DNA from: Meandrina meandrites
Taxonomy: Eukaryota > Cnidaria > Anthozoa > Scleractinia > Meandrinidae
Direction of reading: 5' to 3'
Length of the DNA: 64,000 bases
NCBI GenBank assembly: GCA_963693305.1
Contig: OY855912.1
Coordinates: 3,089,501-3,153,500, forward strand
Below the pieces are notes generated by a model. That model was not told where the DNA came from. It searched no databases and was given only the letters and a program-made list of their open reading frames with translations. Shown one piece after another: positions 24,206 to 36,108 of the stretch (position 1 is the stretch's first letter; each line of letters opens with the position of its first letter). Both the position numbers and the translations under genes were made by a program.

Positions 24206-25972
24206 GCCAATACATCTTGACATGTATTGGCCAAAAATGAATTTGGTGCTGAATGGCAGTCAGAAGTTTAAAATCAAAGAGTGTCATTTTCGATTACCAA
24301 CCCAGAAGGACTAGTCCAAATTTTGTCTAAAGGAACCGCGAGGTAGGTTTGATGAACTGAGCTGAGTTCAACGTACATTGTAAATTGCATGCAACATTTT
24401 CGTTTTTGAATGGAGAGTTCAAAGCAAATAAGTTTTAACTTTTACAAGTTCGCGAAAAACCTGCCAAGTGTCTCCGGATCCGTCTTAAACCTGCGTATCA
24501 TCATTTTTAGGAAATTACATCTTGTCAATCCTAAATTAATCAACCCTAGACTCACAACAACAAAACATGTATCTTTTAAACCAGGTTTAACAAAATGAAA
24601 ATCAGCAACAGAAAACCGAAAGACTAAATTTTACAAAGGGTTCCAGTAAACTCTAACTTGTGCTTTCATTGTACTAAATTGGAAATCGACAAACATCAGT
24701 TAGCAACTTCTATGAACAAAACAGTTTTAAACCGCGTTTAACTAAACAGACTTTAACGCGTCTTAGCCTTGGTGTGGTGATTGTGAGGGATTCACTATAT
24801 AACCATTTAAGACCAGTTTATTTTTTTCTTAAAAAATAGAAATAGCATATTCGAACTTCTCAATTAATAAGCTTTTTGAATTCGGAATTTACTCTCTAAG
24901 CCTCAGCACAAAATCGTGTTGACATTGATTTAACGTTCAATTCGCCAAGATATATATATATACATGAATGCCTGCTGCATTTACAGGAACTGAACATGTA
25001 CCAAACCAGTAATTTTGCGAAAGGAAACAATAACCTTTTCGTTTTTATAAAATAAATTTACATCCCTCAATTATAGTTTCAGTTTAATGTTCAAAAACTG
25101 ACTCTGCATCTTAAACAAGACCACAACTTTTCACGAGATTGAAATAAAAAATGAAATAAAATCAGGATTGAAGAGCCGTTATCTAGATCTCAAGAGTTAT
25201 AGCAACATTTATGACAGAGCTTTCATGCATCTCGCTCTTTTTTTCAATAAATATAGGCAATTTTTATTTTCAAGCAACGGATCAAAGAGGCCTTCATTTC
25301 CAATGGTTCTGAAAAGACAATTCGACATCCAAATTGCTAAACAACCGAAGAAGCTTTATTTACATGACTATAACATACAAACAGCTGGCTAGTAATAATA
25401 GCAAACGCAAGTTTGAATAAATAAAATTAATTAATGTCGGACAAGAGAATACAGTCGAACCCCTATGCCACCCATTAAGCGGCCACCCACTATTAAGGGG
25501 CCAGTTACTAAAGTCCCGAAACCATTGTCAGAATAATACTGTTAATAAAACCTCATTTACGCGGACACCTCTATTAAGCGGCCGCGGCACCCTTTCTTCC
25601 GTCCCAATAAGCGTTCTTCTTTTGTTTTTGCCCCTATTTAGCGGCCAGTAAGAATGTAATTATACGATGCTTCGATTTATTTTCAACAAGCTCGGACAGT
25701 GACGGCCGATAAAATTATTCAAACACAAGTTTATGGTCGTCGTCATATGGTCAGTCATTCCTTTTCACATTATTTTGTATTGATATAATTTAACCTTTTT
25801 AAATGGTCTTATGTTAATTTACTTACGAATCCCTATTAAGCGGGCCGTCCTTCCAAGTACTATACATCAATTTCGAGAAAGGTTGTCGGTAAAAAGCACC
25901 AAGTGTACGCGGCAAGGCCTAAAGGTAGTATGGTGTTATTTTTGGCCAATACATCTTGACATGTATTGGCCA
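24206..25972. repeat. 1.75-kb repeat unit, copy 2
   Basis: Same unit as 22439-24205. A tggccaatacat...atgtattggcca palindrome (12-bp arms, 6-base spacer) occurs at both ends (about 24209-24238 and 25943-25972) and may mark the unit boundary or a hairpin terminus. Confidence 0.85.
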
Positions 25973-26067
25973 ATTATTTTTAAATTTAAGACTTTCGCGC
26001 CACTAAAAAAATAGGTTTTCTTAGAAAATTTACCATATCCGGGGATACGGAAAGCAGAGACGGAGGA

Positions 26068-26160
26068 ACATTTTGCTGGGATAATATTTAGTCTTCTTTT
26101 TCCATACGCGGGAAATAAAAATGGCGAACAGGCGGGAAAACAAAATGACAGAGTCCTCTC
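26068..26160 (+). repeat. Direct repeat, left copy (pairs with 29471-29650)
   Basis: Shares gaacattttgctg, gcgggaaataaaaatggcga and aaaatgacagag with 29471-29650. The two copies lie on either side of the IS3EU-like element, 3.4 kb apart. Confidence 0.7.
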
Positions 26161-26314
26161 TATTTCCGACGCAAACTGAACGCAAGAGGAATTGAGCGTT
26201 ACTCGAAGCACTCGTCCCCCACTTCACCTCCTTGCGCCAACGTTTTGCGAAGTTTTCCATTTCTTTTGTTATTTATTGCCCGTTTTTAACGATCAAAGGA
26301 CAATATCAGAAAAT

Positions 26315-28704
26315 TACGGTGGCCCATATCTGCCACGGCAAAACTTACTTTTCCACGGCAAAACGTACTTTTCCACGGCAAAACTTACTTTTCCACGGCA
26401 AAACTTACTTTGTCACGGCAAAACTTACTTTCTCACGGCAAAACTTACTTTGTCACGGCAAAACTTACTTTTCCACGGCAAAACGTACTTTCTCACGGTA
26501 AAACGTACTTCCGGCTTCCAGTCTCTCTGTGTCTACAGCTCCCCGCCATTAAAGATCCGGGAATTTTTCATCGCACTCCGATCCAACATAGCGGAAGAGG
26601 AAGATTTCGTGTAAGTATGACGGATTTGATTTTACACTTGCTAATTGTACTGAGTCTATTCTGTCAGGACACAGACATAAAGTGAACACAGGACGTCTAG
26701 CCATCAAAGAGCTGAAAGAAAACCCAAAAATTAATATCAAAAAGGCAGACAAAGGCACATCCACTGTCATTATGAATAAAAAAAGACAAAATACACGAGG
26801 GGCAAATGCAACTACCGGTAGATGTTAGAGAAAACTACAAAGCCCTTTCATCACCAATGGTGTCCGAAACTTATCCGGCATAGCTAGAATCACGCAACTC
26901 ATAAAAGCACTGCACCATGACAACCATATTGATACAATGACAGAGAAATGGCTTTTACTCACGCAAAACCAGCCACGAATTCCGATTTTCTACACTCTTA
27001 CAAAGATTCACAAACCAAATCCAGTTGGAAGACCAATCATTTCGGGCTGTGAAGGCCCTACAGAACGAATATCATCTTTTCTAGATTATCTCCTTCAGCC
27101 TATAGCCAAAACACAAAAATCGTATCTTGAAGATACAAGAGATTTCATTAACTTCATGGAAAAGACGAAGGTCGAGAAAAATGCAGTCCTAGTCTTCATG
27201 GATGTGACAAGCTTATATACCAACATTCCGCAGGAGGAAGGAATAGCCACTGTATGCAATGCATACGAAACATTCCACAAAAACAGTCCTCCCATACCAA
27301 CCCATTACATTAGAGAAATGCTTGACCTCATCCTGAAGGAAAACTCTTTCAAATTCAATGGGAAACACTGCTTACAGACTCATGGCACTGCTATGGGGAC
27401 ACGAGTTGCGGTAGCATTTGCCAATATTTTCATGAGCGTAATAGAGACAGAAATCATTCTCCATAGCTCTAACAAACCACTAGTCTGGAAAAGATGTATT
27501 GATGATATATTTTCCCTATCGAATATATATAGACATAGGATTGTTCTTAGAACTAGCTAACAATTACCATTCGACCATAACATTTACGGCTGAGATTTCA
27601 GACACAGAGAACTTTTCTGGATACATATGTTTACAAGGGCGAAAGATTCAAGAGAGAATCTATTCTTGACGTGCGCACGCATTTCAAACCGACAGAAACA
27701 TTCCAATACACAGAATTCACCTCCTGCCACCCTCCAGGAGTCTGGAAGGGCTTCATTTAAGGCGAAGCCTTAAGACTTCTCAGAACTAATTCTTCAGAGA
27801 GAACTTTTGAAGAAAACATTAGACAATTCAAACGAAGATTGCGAGCGAGGGGTTATCCAGATAACCTTTCGGAGAGGATTCTGTCAGGAGTTAAAGTTAG
27901 CGAAAGAATGTCGGCTCTACAAAATAAACAAAAGACGCACAACAGAATTCTACCTTTCGTAACAGAATATCGCCCTTCTGTGCCTAATCTTAAGAACATT
28001 CTACTGAAAAAGTGGCACCTAATAGAGAATCAACCGGTGCTCAAAGAAATATTCAAAGACCCTCCCATCCTTTCGTACAGAAAAGTTCTTACAGAAAAGG
28101 GAGGTCGTTAAAAGATATACTCGTTAGAGCAAAAATCTGAAGGTCGTCAATAACAAATCTCGACCAATGGGAGTCGTGTTTGACCTGTCTTTTTATTTCA
28201 CATCAAGCCGGAAATATAATCAGGACCATCTAACACATTTCCAACTTCGTCAGTTATGGCATCAATGTCATATTCAAGATTTCTTCTCGATAATCCATAC
28301 ATCCTCAGTCGTCTGTGTAACGTCCATTCACTTATTTCGATATTGTGGTAAGTTGCTAAAATCTAAGATATCTTTGTATTCATAACCACGACAAAAATAG
28401 TATTTTATTAATATTTCTTCTTCGCCTTCGTTGCCGTCGTCTTCGTTGTCACTGTAAGCTGCCACCATCTTGATTCTGTTTACATCCTGTCCCAGTTTTG
28501 CCGTGTAAAACGTACGTTTTGCCGGGAATAGTAAGTTTAGCCGTGGAAAAGTAAGTTTTGCCGTGAGAAAGTAAGTTTTGCCGCGAGAAAGTAAGTTTTG
28601 CCGTGGAAAAGTAAGTTTTGCCGTGAGAAAGTAAGTTTTGCCGTGGAAAAGTAAGTTTTGCCGTGGAAAAGTAAGTTTTGCCTTGGCAGATATGGGCCAC
28701 CGTA
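26315..28704 (-). mobile_element. IS3EU-like DNA transposon with minisatellite inverted ends, interrupted
   Basis: The element starts tacggtggcccatatctgcc (26315) and ends with its inverse at 28704. It is flanked by 6-bp direct repeats gaaaat (26309-26314 and 28705-28710). Inside each end is an array of about nine 20-bp units (ccacggcaaaacttactttt), inverted relative to each other (26333-26512 and 28498-28683). The minus strand near the right end encodes the start of an integrase: MVAAYSDNEDDGNEGEE, LIKYYFCRGYEYKDILDF, then in a shifted frame HNIEISEWTLHRRLRMYGLS and GPDYISGLM. This is the helix-turn-helix N-terminus typical of eukaryotic IS3-like rve integrases. The catalytic part is gone, replaced by a Penelope-like element. 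IS3EU families make 6-bp duplications, which fits. Confidence 0.72.
26690..28137 (+). pseudogene. Penelope-like element reverse transcriptase, frameshifted
   Basis: Conserved Penelope-type segments occur in order across several frames: NIKKADKGTSTVI (about 26735), FYTLTKIHKPNPVGRPIISG, motif A VFMDVTSLYTNIPQ, GTAMGTRVAVAFANIFM, motif C CIDDIFSL, then LELANNYHSTITFTAEISD, and finally RARGYPDNLSERIL, LPFVTEYRPSVPNL and SLKDILVRAKI followed by a stop at about 28134. The longest intact frame is 26937-27560. Several frameshifts make it inactive. No GIY-YIG endonuclease follows. It lies inside the IS3EU-like transposon in the opposite orientation to the integrase remnant. Confidence 0.82.
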
Positions 28705-29470
28705 GAAAATAGAGTATTTCATACATGTTTCTTGTGACGAAAACGCTGAAAATAGAAATGCCGATATGTTTGTAACGAACGTTTTACACATACCCAGGCA
28801 ATAGCATTCCCAAGGTAAATAACACCAAGGTAAACTCACCGCGGGAATACGTTACCGAGGTGTTTGCGGTCACACACTTAACACTTTACCAAGGTCAATT
28901 TTTCATACTGTTTTCGGCGCGAAATGCGAAAATGGGCAATACGAGGGTGCTTACTTAGCATCATCTCGCTTTTATTATTTATACTCTTTCGACAGTCCTC
29001 TACTGCTTTGTTATGTCAGTATTTCAGACAGCGAAGAAATAGAAGACGAAGACTCCGTTTATATAAATCTCTTTGTTGGATTTTTCTAAACCTTGAGATG
29101 AAATCGAAATACATATAAGAAAACGCACTAGTAGATCTTCCTTGACTAGTGTTGTATTTAAACGTCAAATTTCCACAAAAAAAATAGCATTTATATTACT
29201 TACAAATCAGCAAGCCATCAAGCAATGATTCTAAGAAAGACCACGTTTTTGCTGCCTTGAACACGCAAAGTTGACCTCAGGAAATCTAAACCTCACGCCA
29301 TCATATTTAATTTCAAATTCTCTGTTTATTTTATTTGCTTATCTTTGAGGTTTGCCTCACGATTGGTCATTTTATCTTGGGGTACTTGGAAAACCTACCT
29401 ATTTGCCTCGGTAACTTTCATGGGCGATTCTTTTGTTCTTTTTCACACCGCCATAAATTTACCTTGGGGG

Positions 29471-29650
29471 AACATTTTGCTGAGATAATTTTTAGTCTTT
29501 TTTTTTCATAAGCGGGAAATAAAAATGGCGAACAGGCCATGAAAATGACAAAACACCCGGGAAAACAAAATTACAAAGCACGCGGAAAAACAAAATGACA
29601 GAGCACATATTATTTATGATATTTACCAAAAAAAAACGTCCTCTCTATTT
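29471..29650 (+). repeat. Direct repeat, right copy
   Basis: Matches 26068-26160 but has extra internal copies of the gggaaaacaaaatgaca word. It lies outside the 6-bp duplication of the IS3EU-like element, so it belongs to an older repeat. Confidence 0.65.
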
Positions 29651-32600
29651 GTGAGTTTCCCGAGGTAAAGAGCCCTTTTACGATGTTAAAAGGACGATGT
29701 GTAACCGCAACTATATAAATTTGACACACTACACTATTAACCTATTCCGTACTTGAAACCCTACACCGCTACACAGATCAAGCAATTTGCTCCAGTCATA
29801 TTTTGTTAATTACATTTTATGCAGTTTCGAAAAAACTTTCCGTAAAGATTCTCAAAATCCCGCTCCGGCTCTTTCTTGAAATTCCTGCTTCCCGCTCCTG
29901 TTTTCAGCTCCCATCCCGGCCGAATATCACCACATCTTCTTATCTGGGTTACTTAGCGTGAGGTCTGTCTTTGACCTTGTTAAAGGGCAACTCTTGGGAA
30001 ATTTACCCCGATTTTTTTTATTTTTTCTTTAAGTTGTTTATAGCACACAGGAATCTTTAGAAGGTAAAATTTTAAAGATATCGGCCAAAATGAATTTACT
30101 ACGAATTTTCTTTTACGCCAATTTGGCGGCCATTTTGAAAACGTTCGGATTTTGGTAAATCACGTGATGCTACGTCACAGGCGTGGAAGGCAGATTTGCT
30201 TTTGCATGCTTCTGATAAGAGAAAAACACGCCAAGCGTCTCTTCATAAATGAGAATGACAAGGAGAGAGACCCTATGCTGTTCAATGATGTCCAAGATAA
30301 AAAAGGTAGTGCTTCAGTGCTTAAATATGAAAGGAAATAAACTTAAAAAGAGTAAATCATGTGTCGTGAAACGAAACAAATCCGTCAGATTGATCGGCCT
30401 TCTAAGGTCAGCAAATGTACATAGCTTTATAATACGATGCATCCTCTCTTGCACCATATCGTGATAAAGATGCCTTTTGTCTGGAGTAGATAGTAAATTG
30501 AAAAGGGTCTGCGAGTGCTGACTCCCATAATTTGTCAGAAATCTCTTCATTTATGAGCAGGAATACTGAGCCTCTATATGTCCTATATGTAAGCGAAATC
30601 CACGCGTTCGGAAACAGACCGATATATTTTGATTCTGTTGTTGAGAAATTTGTCGCCACCCTCAGATTTCTCCTGCTGTTAATTGGCAAAATAGAATGCA
30701 ATTCCCACCAGCAAATGTAGTGTTTCTTTGAAGTATATGCCTTCGAAAGGCGCGCGTGATTTGCGTGCAGGTCAGTACTGCGCAATAAGAAGCCACTACC
30801 CCGCGCGCTAGTAGAGGCGCTCTCGCGGGATATAAAATTATACGAAGAAATGGGGAATCAAATGTAAAACAATATCCGGATAACTAAGAGAAGAAGTGTT
30901 GCGTGAAGTACTTATTCTGTGATTCCTATTGAGAAACAATTGTTGTAAATTAGGCAACCTGGGGTGTAGCATAAAACCCGGGTATGAAAGCGTGTCACGC
31001 TCTTTCCCTTCACCCTCCCTAGCCTGACCACGAAACAGTTTCGTGTGCAGATTCGAGCAGATGTCAGTTGACGAGATAACTAAAGGAAAACATGCCAAAT
31101 GTTGTGAGACACGAAGAGCGCAACGACCATTTCAAATGCAAACCATGAATTAAAACGCAAGCAAACGCGAAAGTAATAAGGAGCCAAACACAGCACAATT
31201 TTCGATTTTCGTGGGGTTTTTTTTCGCAAAAAGATAAGAAATTGCAAAATAAAAACATGACAACTTAATTATACCGATAAATATAAAATCACGCAGGGTC
31301 GTGTAATAGTCCCGGTGGCAGTAATCAGTTTACAAAATCATTCTCAGTACAGTTTTACGCACACAAGCACGAACAACCTTGAACAAAGTTTCCTCGAGGC
31401 AAGTTGTTTCAACTACAGAAAGCGCAAACTCCCTTCTCCCAACAAAAGAAGTGAAGAGACCCAGCAGAGTTTTGTCCACATTTAAATGCAAGCCTGTGTA
31501 TGTTCTAGATAAAATCTGCCGCAGAATTTCGGATAGCCTAGTTTCGGTAGCTGGCATTTCGCCGGCAGAATTCTTCGTTTTCGAGCAGAATTTAGAAAAA
31601 TCGGTAACACAAAAGAGACAAAGAATTTAACTTGCGTTTCTGTATTTGCAAGCTTTCAAACGCACAAGATAGATAGTGTACATTAGGCTGAAGCTCAAAA
31701 GGTCAAAACCTATTGTGATAAACATGAGCAAAAATATTTGAAGACCGAATATAAACAACAAAATGCAGCAAACAGTTTGGTTGTATAAAAGCATGTTTAA
31801 TTAAGCTTCTCGCGTACATGCAAATAAAAACAAGGCTTTTCAGGTTTGTCTTAGCTCACAAACAACTGGCCGAGGTAATAGAGAAAGAAACTGTACATTT
31901 AGGACTTCAATTCACTCACCATTCGTCGCCGTCGGCGGTGAGGAGGTTCGATATTTTACTCCCTTTCTCTGTCTCGCTGTTTTTTCCCTGGAGGCTCAAA
32001 ACGCCAGGGTTGAAATACCATAGAAGGTTCCTAATTATCCCCTGACATATCCCCTCGTATAGCTCTCTAAAAATCAGTGGAGTCGCTAGCAGAAGTTGAG
32101 CTCTCACTGCAAGAATTTGAGTCAGCCATGTTCGTGACAACCTGTCCGGGTAGGGTTTCACTAGCCAGTTCGTTTGTGAATAGGCACTGTCGCCAGCTAA
32201 AAGGGGCCTATTTCTGTTCCATTTATATTGCCTGTTGGACCACTAAGAATTTGCGTTCGCTGCAAGTTCATAAATCAAACACTCTCTCCTAATTGTCTCA
32301 ACCATTCCATTTAAAAAATGTACAAAAATTTCACCTAATAAAACTGCTCAAATTTAATACATCTCTTTCACTGCTTTACATTCTACGCCGCGATTTTCCC
32401 TTAAATTAAAGTTCAATTCTGTTCAACTAAAAAGCCATTTATAATAAACACTCCTAACCGACAAACGATTACAATGAACCAGCAGAAAAGCAAAAAACTT
32501 TCAATGCAGCAATATTTTTGAACTCCCACTTATAAACAAAAATTATTTGTTCTTTCACAACACGCACAAAATCCGGCGGCCTCACAAAGCAAATCTTGAC

Positions 32601-32700
32601 ATGGCGGGAAAAATATTGACATGGCGGGAAAATTCCGCGGCCTCACAAAGGAAACGCGCATGGAATGCACCTTGGAATGCACCTCCTCACCTTCGCATAT

Positions 32701-32737
32701 TCTCGTGTCGTCATGACAACCTCATGACGACACGAGA
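32701..32737. repeat. Perfect 16-bp hairpin
   Basis: tctcgtgtcgtcatga and its exact reverse complement are separated by five bases (caacc). No T-run or gene context suggests a function. Confidence 0.8.
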
Positions 32738-33989
32738 CAAAAATTAGCTGCTGGTTTTCACTGTCACGCAATCAAAAAATAAATTAGAAACCATTCAACT
32801 ACAGAAGCTATGAATTTCAAATATTATAGAAGATCAGGTAAACAATTTTTCCAAGTCCCAGGCCTGTGCTTTGTACCGTTAGCGAGTTATTTGCCGAACT
32901 TCGCAAATTTATTAAGCTTAGCTCAGTATGGAGACGCAATATTTGTGTCCTTCCGAGGGGTACAAAAGATATGGCCTACGTGATGTCAGAGAAACCATCT
33001 GGAACTCAATTCTGTCAAAACAGCGACTACCTTTTTTGGCCCATGAGCTAGTATACTTTCACATAAACACCACTCATTGTATCTGAATTTTATCTCCTGA
33101 AAATGGAAAAGAAAGGCCTTTTTTCAGACAAAACAGCTTTGTCACGGCATTCAGCTTGATGGAGAACTCAAATATTCAAAATACTCTGTTTTAAAAAAGC
33201 GAAGGACAATATCGAGGTGGAACTCTTTTACCGAGTGACAACGAAAATTTAGCAGGGCTAGTGAATTTCAATTTCAGAATTTCATCACGTAACATAAAAG
33301 CCAAGAATAGCAGACATTCACAAATAACACACGACCAGCTGAAATAAATCAAACATGAATCAAGCAGTACTACAGCGTAAGCTTCATTTTTTTTTAATTT
33401 AAAACTGGGTTAAACATCTGTTCGCTTCGTCCTATTGCACCGATTCGGTGATTCACATCGGACAACTTGACAATGACTCGACAAAATAGTATGTCTATAA
33501 TCGAGGAACGGTTTTTTGTCTCACAATATAATATATCAAAACTGGTATAGCGAGAGAGGTCAATTATTTCTTTATCAGCACCGCGAGCGGAAGATCAGAA
33601 CTCATTTCACTTACTTGCACACCATTCTTTTGTTCTAACTGGTTAACAGTTGTAATATCGACAATCTTAGCATGTAAATCCAGACCTCAGACATCCTTCC
33701 CTGAAGCTAACTTCTAAATCGGTACTTGAGTTTGAACCGTTTTGGCGGATCTCTGAATGCCCGTTTAACCACAATACCGTCACCTCCCATTACAGGCATC
33801 ACAGGAATGTTATTTTGATATGAAGATGTGTTTGTTGGACTGGACGTTTTTTGACGAGTCTAGTTTAATAAGGCCATCTGCTTACAGGTAGCAGCAAGAA
33901 AAGTTGAGATATAATATCAAAAGTTGTGTCGTTATGATTAAAATAGTGCTAGATTAGAAATGGCCCGATGATGTTATTCAAAAATCTCC

Positions 33990-34262
33990 CCAATAGAGCG
34001 GTAAAAAGGAAATGCCTGAAATGTCACACACTCTATGCAGGATTTTAGTCATATCCTGCACGCATTTCTTGTGGGTGTTTTGTTGTTCACACCCTTACGG
34101 GATCGTGATTTGTACTGCAAATGTTATGTATAAATAAGTCCCCCATGTAACCTTGTTTCAAACTCCCTGATGAAGTCTGTAGTTATCAGACGAAACCGGT
34201 CGGAGAATAAACCTTCATTGAGTTAACAAGATTTTGTTGCTGTGTGCTCACTAGTATCTTGT
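33990..34262 (+). mobile_element. Penelope-like element terminal repeat remnant
   Basis: Sequence around the hammerhead-like motif, ending ttcattgagttaacaagatt...gtgctcactag, immediately abuts the third copy of the 1.75-kb repeat. The assignment to a Penelope-like terminal repeat rests on the hammerhead motif and the following aataaac. No coding part of the element is attached. Confidence 0.45.
34163..34205 (+). ncRNA. Hammerhead-ribozyme-like motif (type I, minimal stem III)
   Basis: Stem I CTCC (34163-34166) pairs with GGAG (34202-34205). The core CTGATGA spans 34167-34173. Stem II GTCTG (34175-34179) pairs with CAGAC (34187-34191) around a 7-base loop. GAA spans 34192-34194, stem III is the self-pairing ACCGGT (34195-34200), and the cleavage-site C is at 34201. 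One extra A (34174) sits between the core and stem II, a departure from the strict consensus. Such minimal ribozymes are known from the terminal repeats of Penelope-like elements. Confidence 0.62.
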
Positions 34263-34267
34263 TAAAA

Positions 34268-36108
34268 AAATGAATTTGGTGCTGAATGGCAGTCGGAAGT
34301 TTAAAATCAAAGAGTGTCATTTTCGATTACAAATCCAGAAGGACTAGTCCAGATTTCATCTAGAGGAAGCCCGAGGTAGGTTTGACGAACTGAGCTGAGT
34401 TCAACGTACTTTGTAAATTGGATGCAGTATTTTCGTTTTTGAATGGAGAGTTCAAAGCAAATAAGTTTTAACTTTTACAAGTTCGCGAAAAACCTGCCAA
34501 GTGTCTCCGGATCCGTCTTAAACCTGCGTATCATCATTTTTAGGAAATTACATCTTGTCAATCCTAAATTAATCAACCCTAGACTAATACGCCATTCACA
34601 ACAACAAAACATGTTTTTAAAAAAAAAAAACAGGTTTAACGAAATGAAAATCAGCAACAGAAAACCGAAAGACTAAATTTTACATCTGGTTCCAGTAAAC
34701 TCTAATTTGTGCTTTCATTGTGCTAAATTTGAAATCGACAACATCAGTTAGCAACTTCTGTGAAGAAAACAGTTTTAAACCGCGTTTAACTAAACAGACT
34801 TAAAACGCGTTTTAGCTTTGGTGTGAATAGCGTATAACATTGTTAGGGATTCACTATATAACCACGGCCGGCGTTCGTCTCCTTTTCCTGACAAATTTAA
34901 GACCAGTTTGTTTGTTTTTTTCTAAAAAATAGAAATAGCATATTCGAGCTTCTCAATTAATAACCTGTTTATAGTCGGGATTTACTCTCAAAGCCTTTGA
35001 GCAAAACCATGTTGATGTTGTTTTAACGTTCGCCAAGATATATGAATGCCAACTGCATTTCAGTACAAGAACTGAACAAACATGTACTCAAAGCAAACCA
35101 GTAATTTTGCGAAAAGAATAACGCTTTCGTTTTTATATAAATTAATTTACACCCCTTACTTATAGTTTCAGTTTCATGTTCGAAAACTGACACACCATCT
35201 GAAACAAGACCACAACTTTTCACGAGACTGAAATAAAACATAAAATAAAATCAGGATTGAAGAGCCGTTATCTAGATCTGAAGAGTTATAGCAACATTTA
35301 TGAACTTTCATGCATCTCGCTCTTTTTTCAATAAATATAGACAATTTTTATTTTCAGGCAACGGATCCAAGAGGCCTTCATTTCCAATGGTTCTGAAAAG
35401 ACAATTTGACACCCGAATTGTTAAACAACCGAGTAAGCTTTATTTGCATGACTATAACATACACACAGCTGGCTAGTAATAATAGCAGAAGCAAGTTTGA
35501 ATAAATAAAATTAATTAATGTCGGACAAGAGAATACAGTCGAACCCCTATGCCACCCATTAACCGGCCACCCCTTACTAAGCGACCAGTTACTAAAGTCA
35601 TGTTTCTGCCCTCCCGATAAGCGTTCTTCTTTTGTTTTTGCCCCTATTTAGCGGCCAGTACTGAAGAATGTAATTATACGATGCTTCGAGTTATTTTCAC
35701 AAGCTCGCACAGTGACGGCTGATAAAATCACCCAAACACGGGTTTATTGTCGTCGTCATATGGTTCCGTTATTCCTTTTCACATCGTTTTGTATTGATAT
35801 AACTTAACCTTTTTAAATGGCCTCATGCTAATTTCTGACGAATCCCTGTTAGGCGGCCAGTTTCATGGGCTATTTCGAGGTCACATGCGGTCTAACAACA
35901 AAACTTTTTCCCGCCAAAAGCCCTGAGCGGGTGACATGGCAACATCTATGACGTCTGATGGTAACAGTGCACTGTTATACCCGCGAATGTTGACCGATAA
36001 CCGCCTTCCTTCTATTAAGTCTTCGTTGTACTATACAGCTATTTCGAGAAAGGTTGTCGGAAAAAGCACCAAAGTGCACACGACAAGGCCTAAAGGTGGT
36101 GTGGGTTT
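34268..36108. repeat. 1.75-kb repeat unit, diverged copy 3
   Basis: Aligns with the tandem pair at 22.4-25.9 kb (for example 34443 with 24410) but with many substitutions and indels, including an extra insert at about 35865-36000. Its end (about 36030-36108, with agaaaggttgtcgg) recurs inverted at about 36377-36470. Confidence 0.75.

Noticed and set aside
28860..29713. Possible element with tttgcggtcacaca / tgtgtaaccgcaac ends
   Set aside because: The inverted similarity is short and imperfect and no target duplication was found.
30408..30785. 125-codon minus-strand open frame
   Set aside because: No recognisable domain, no splice context and no homologous frame nearby; likely chance.
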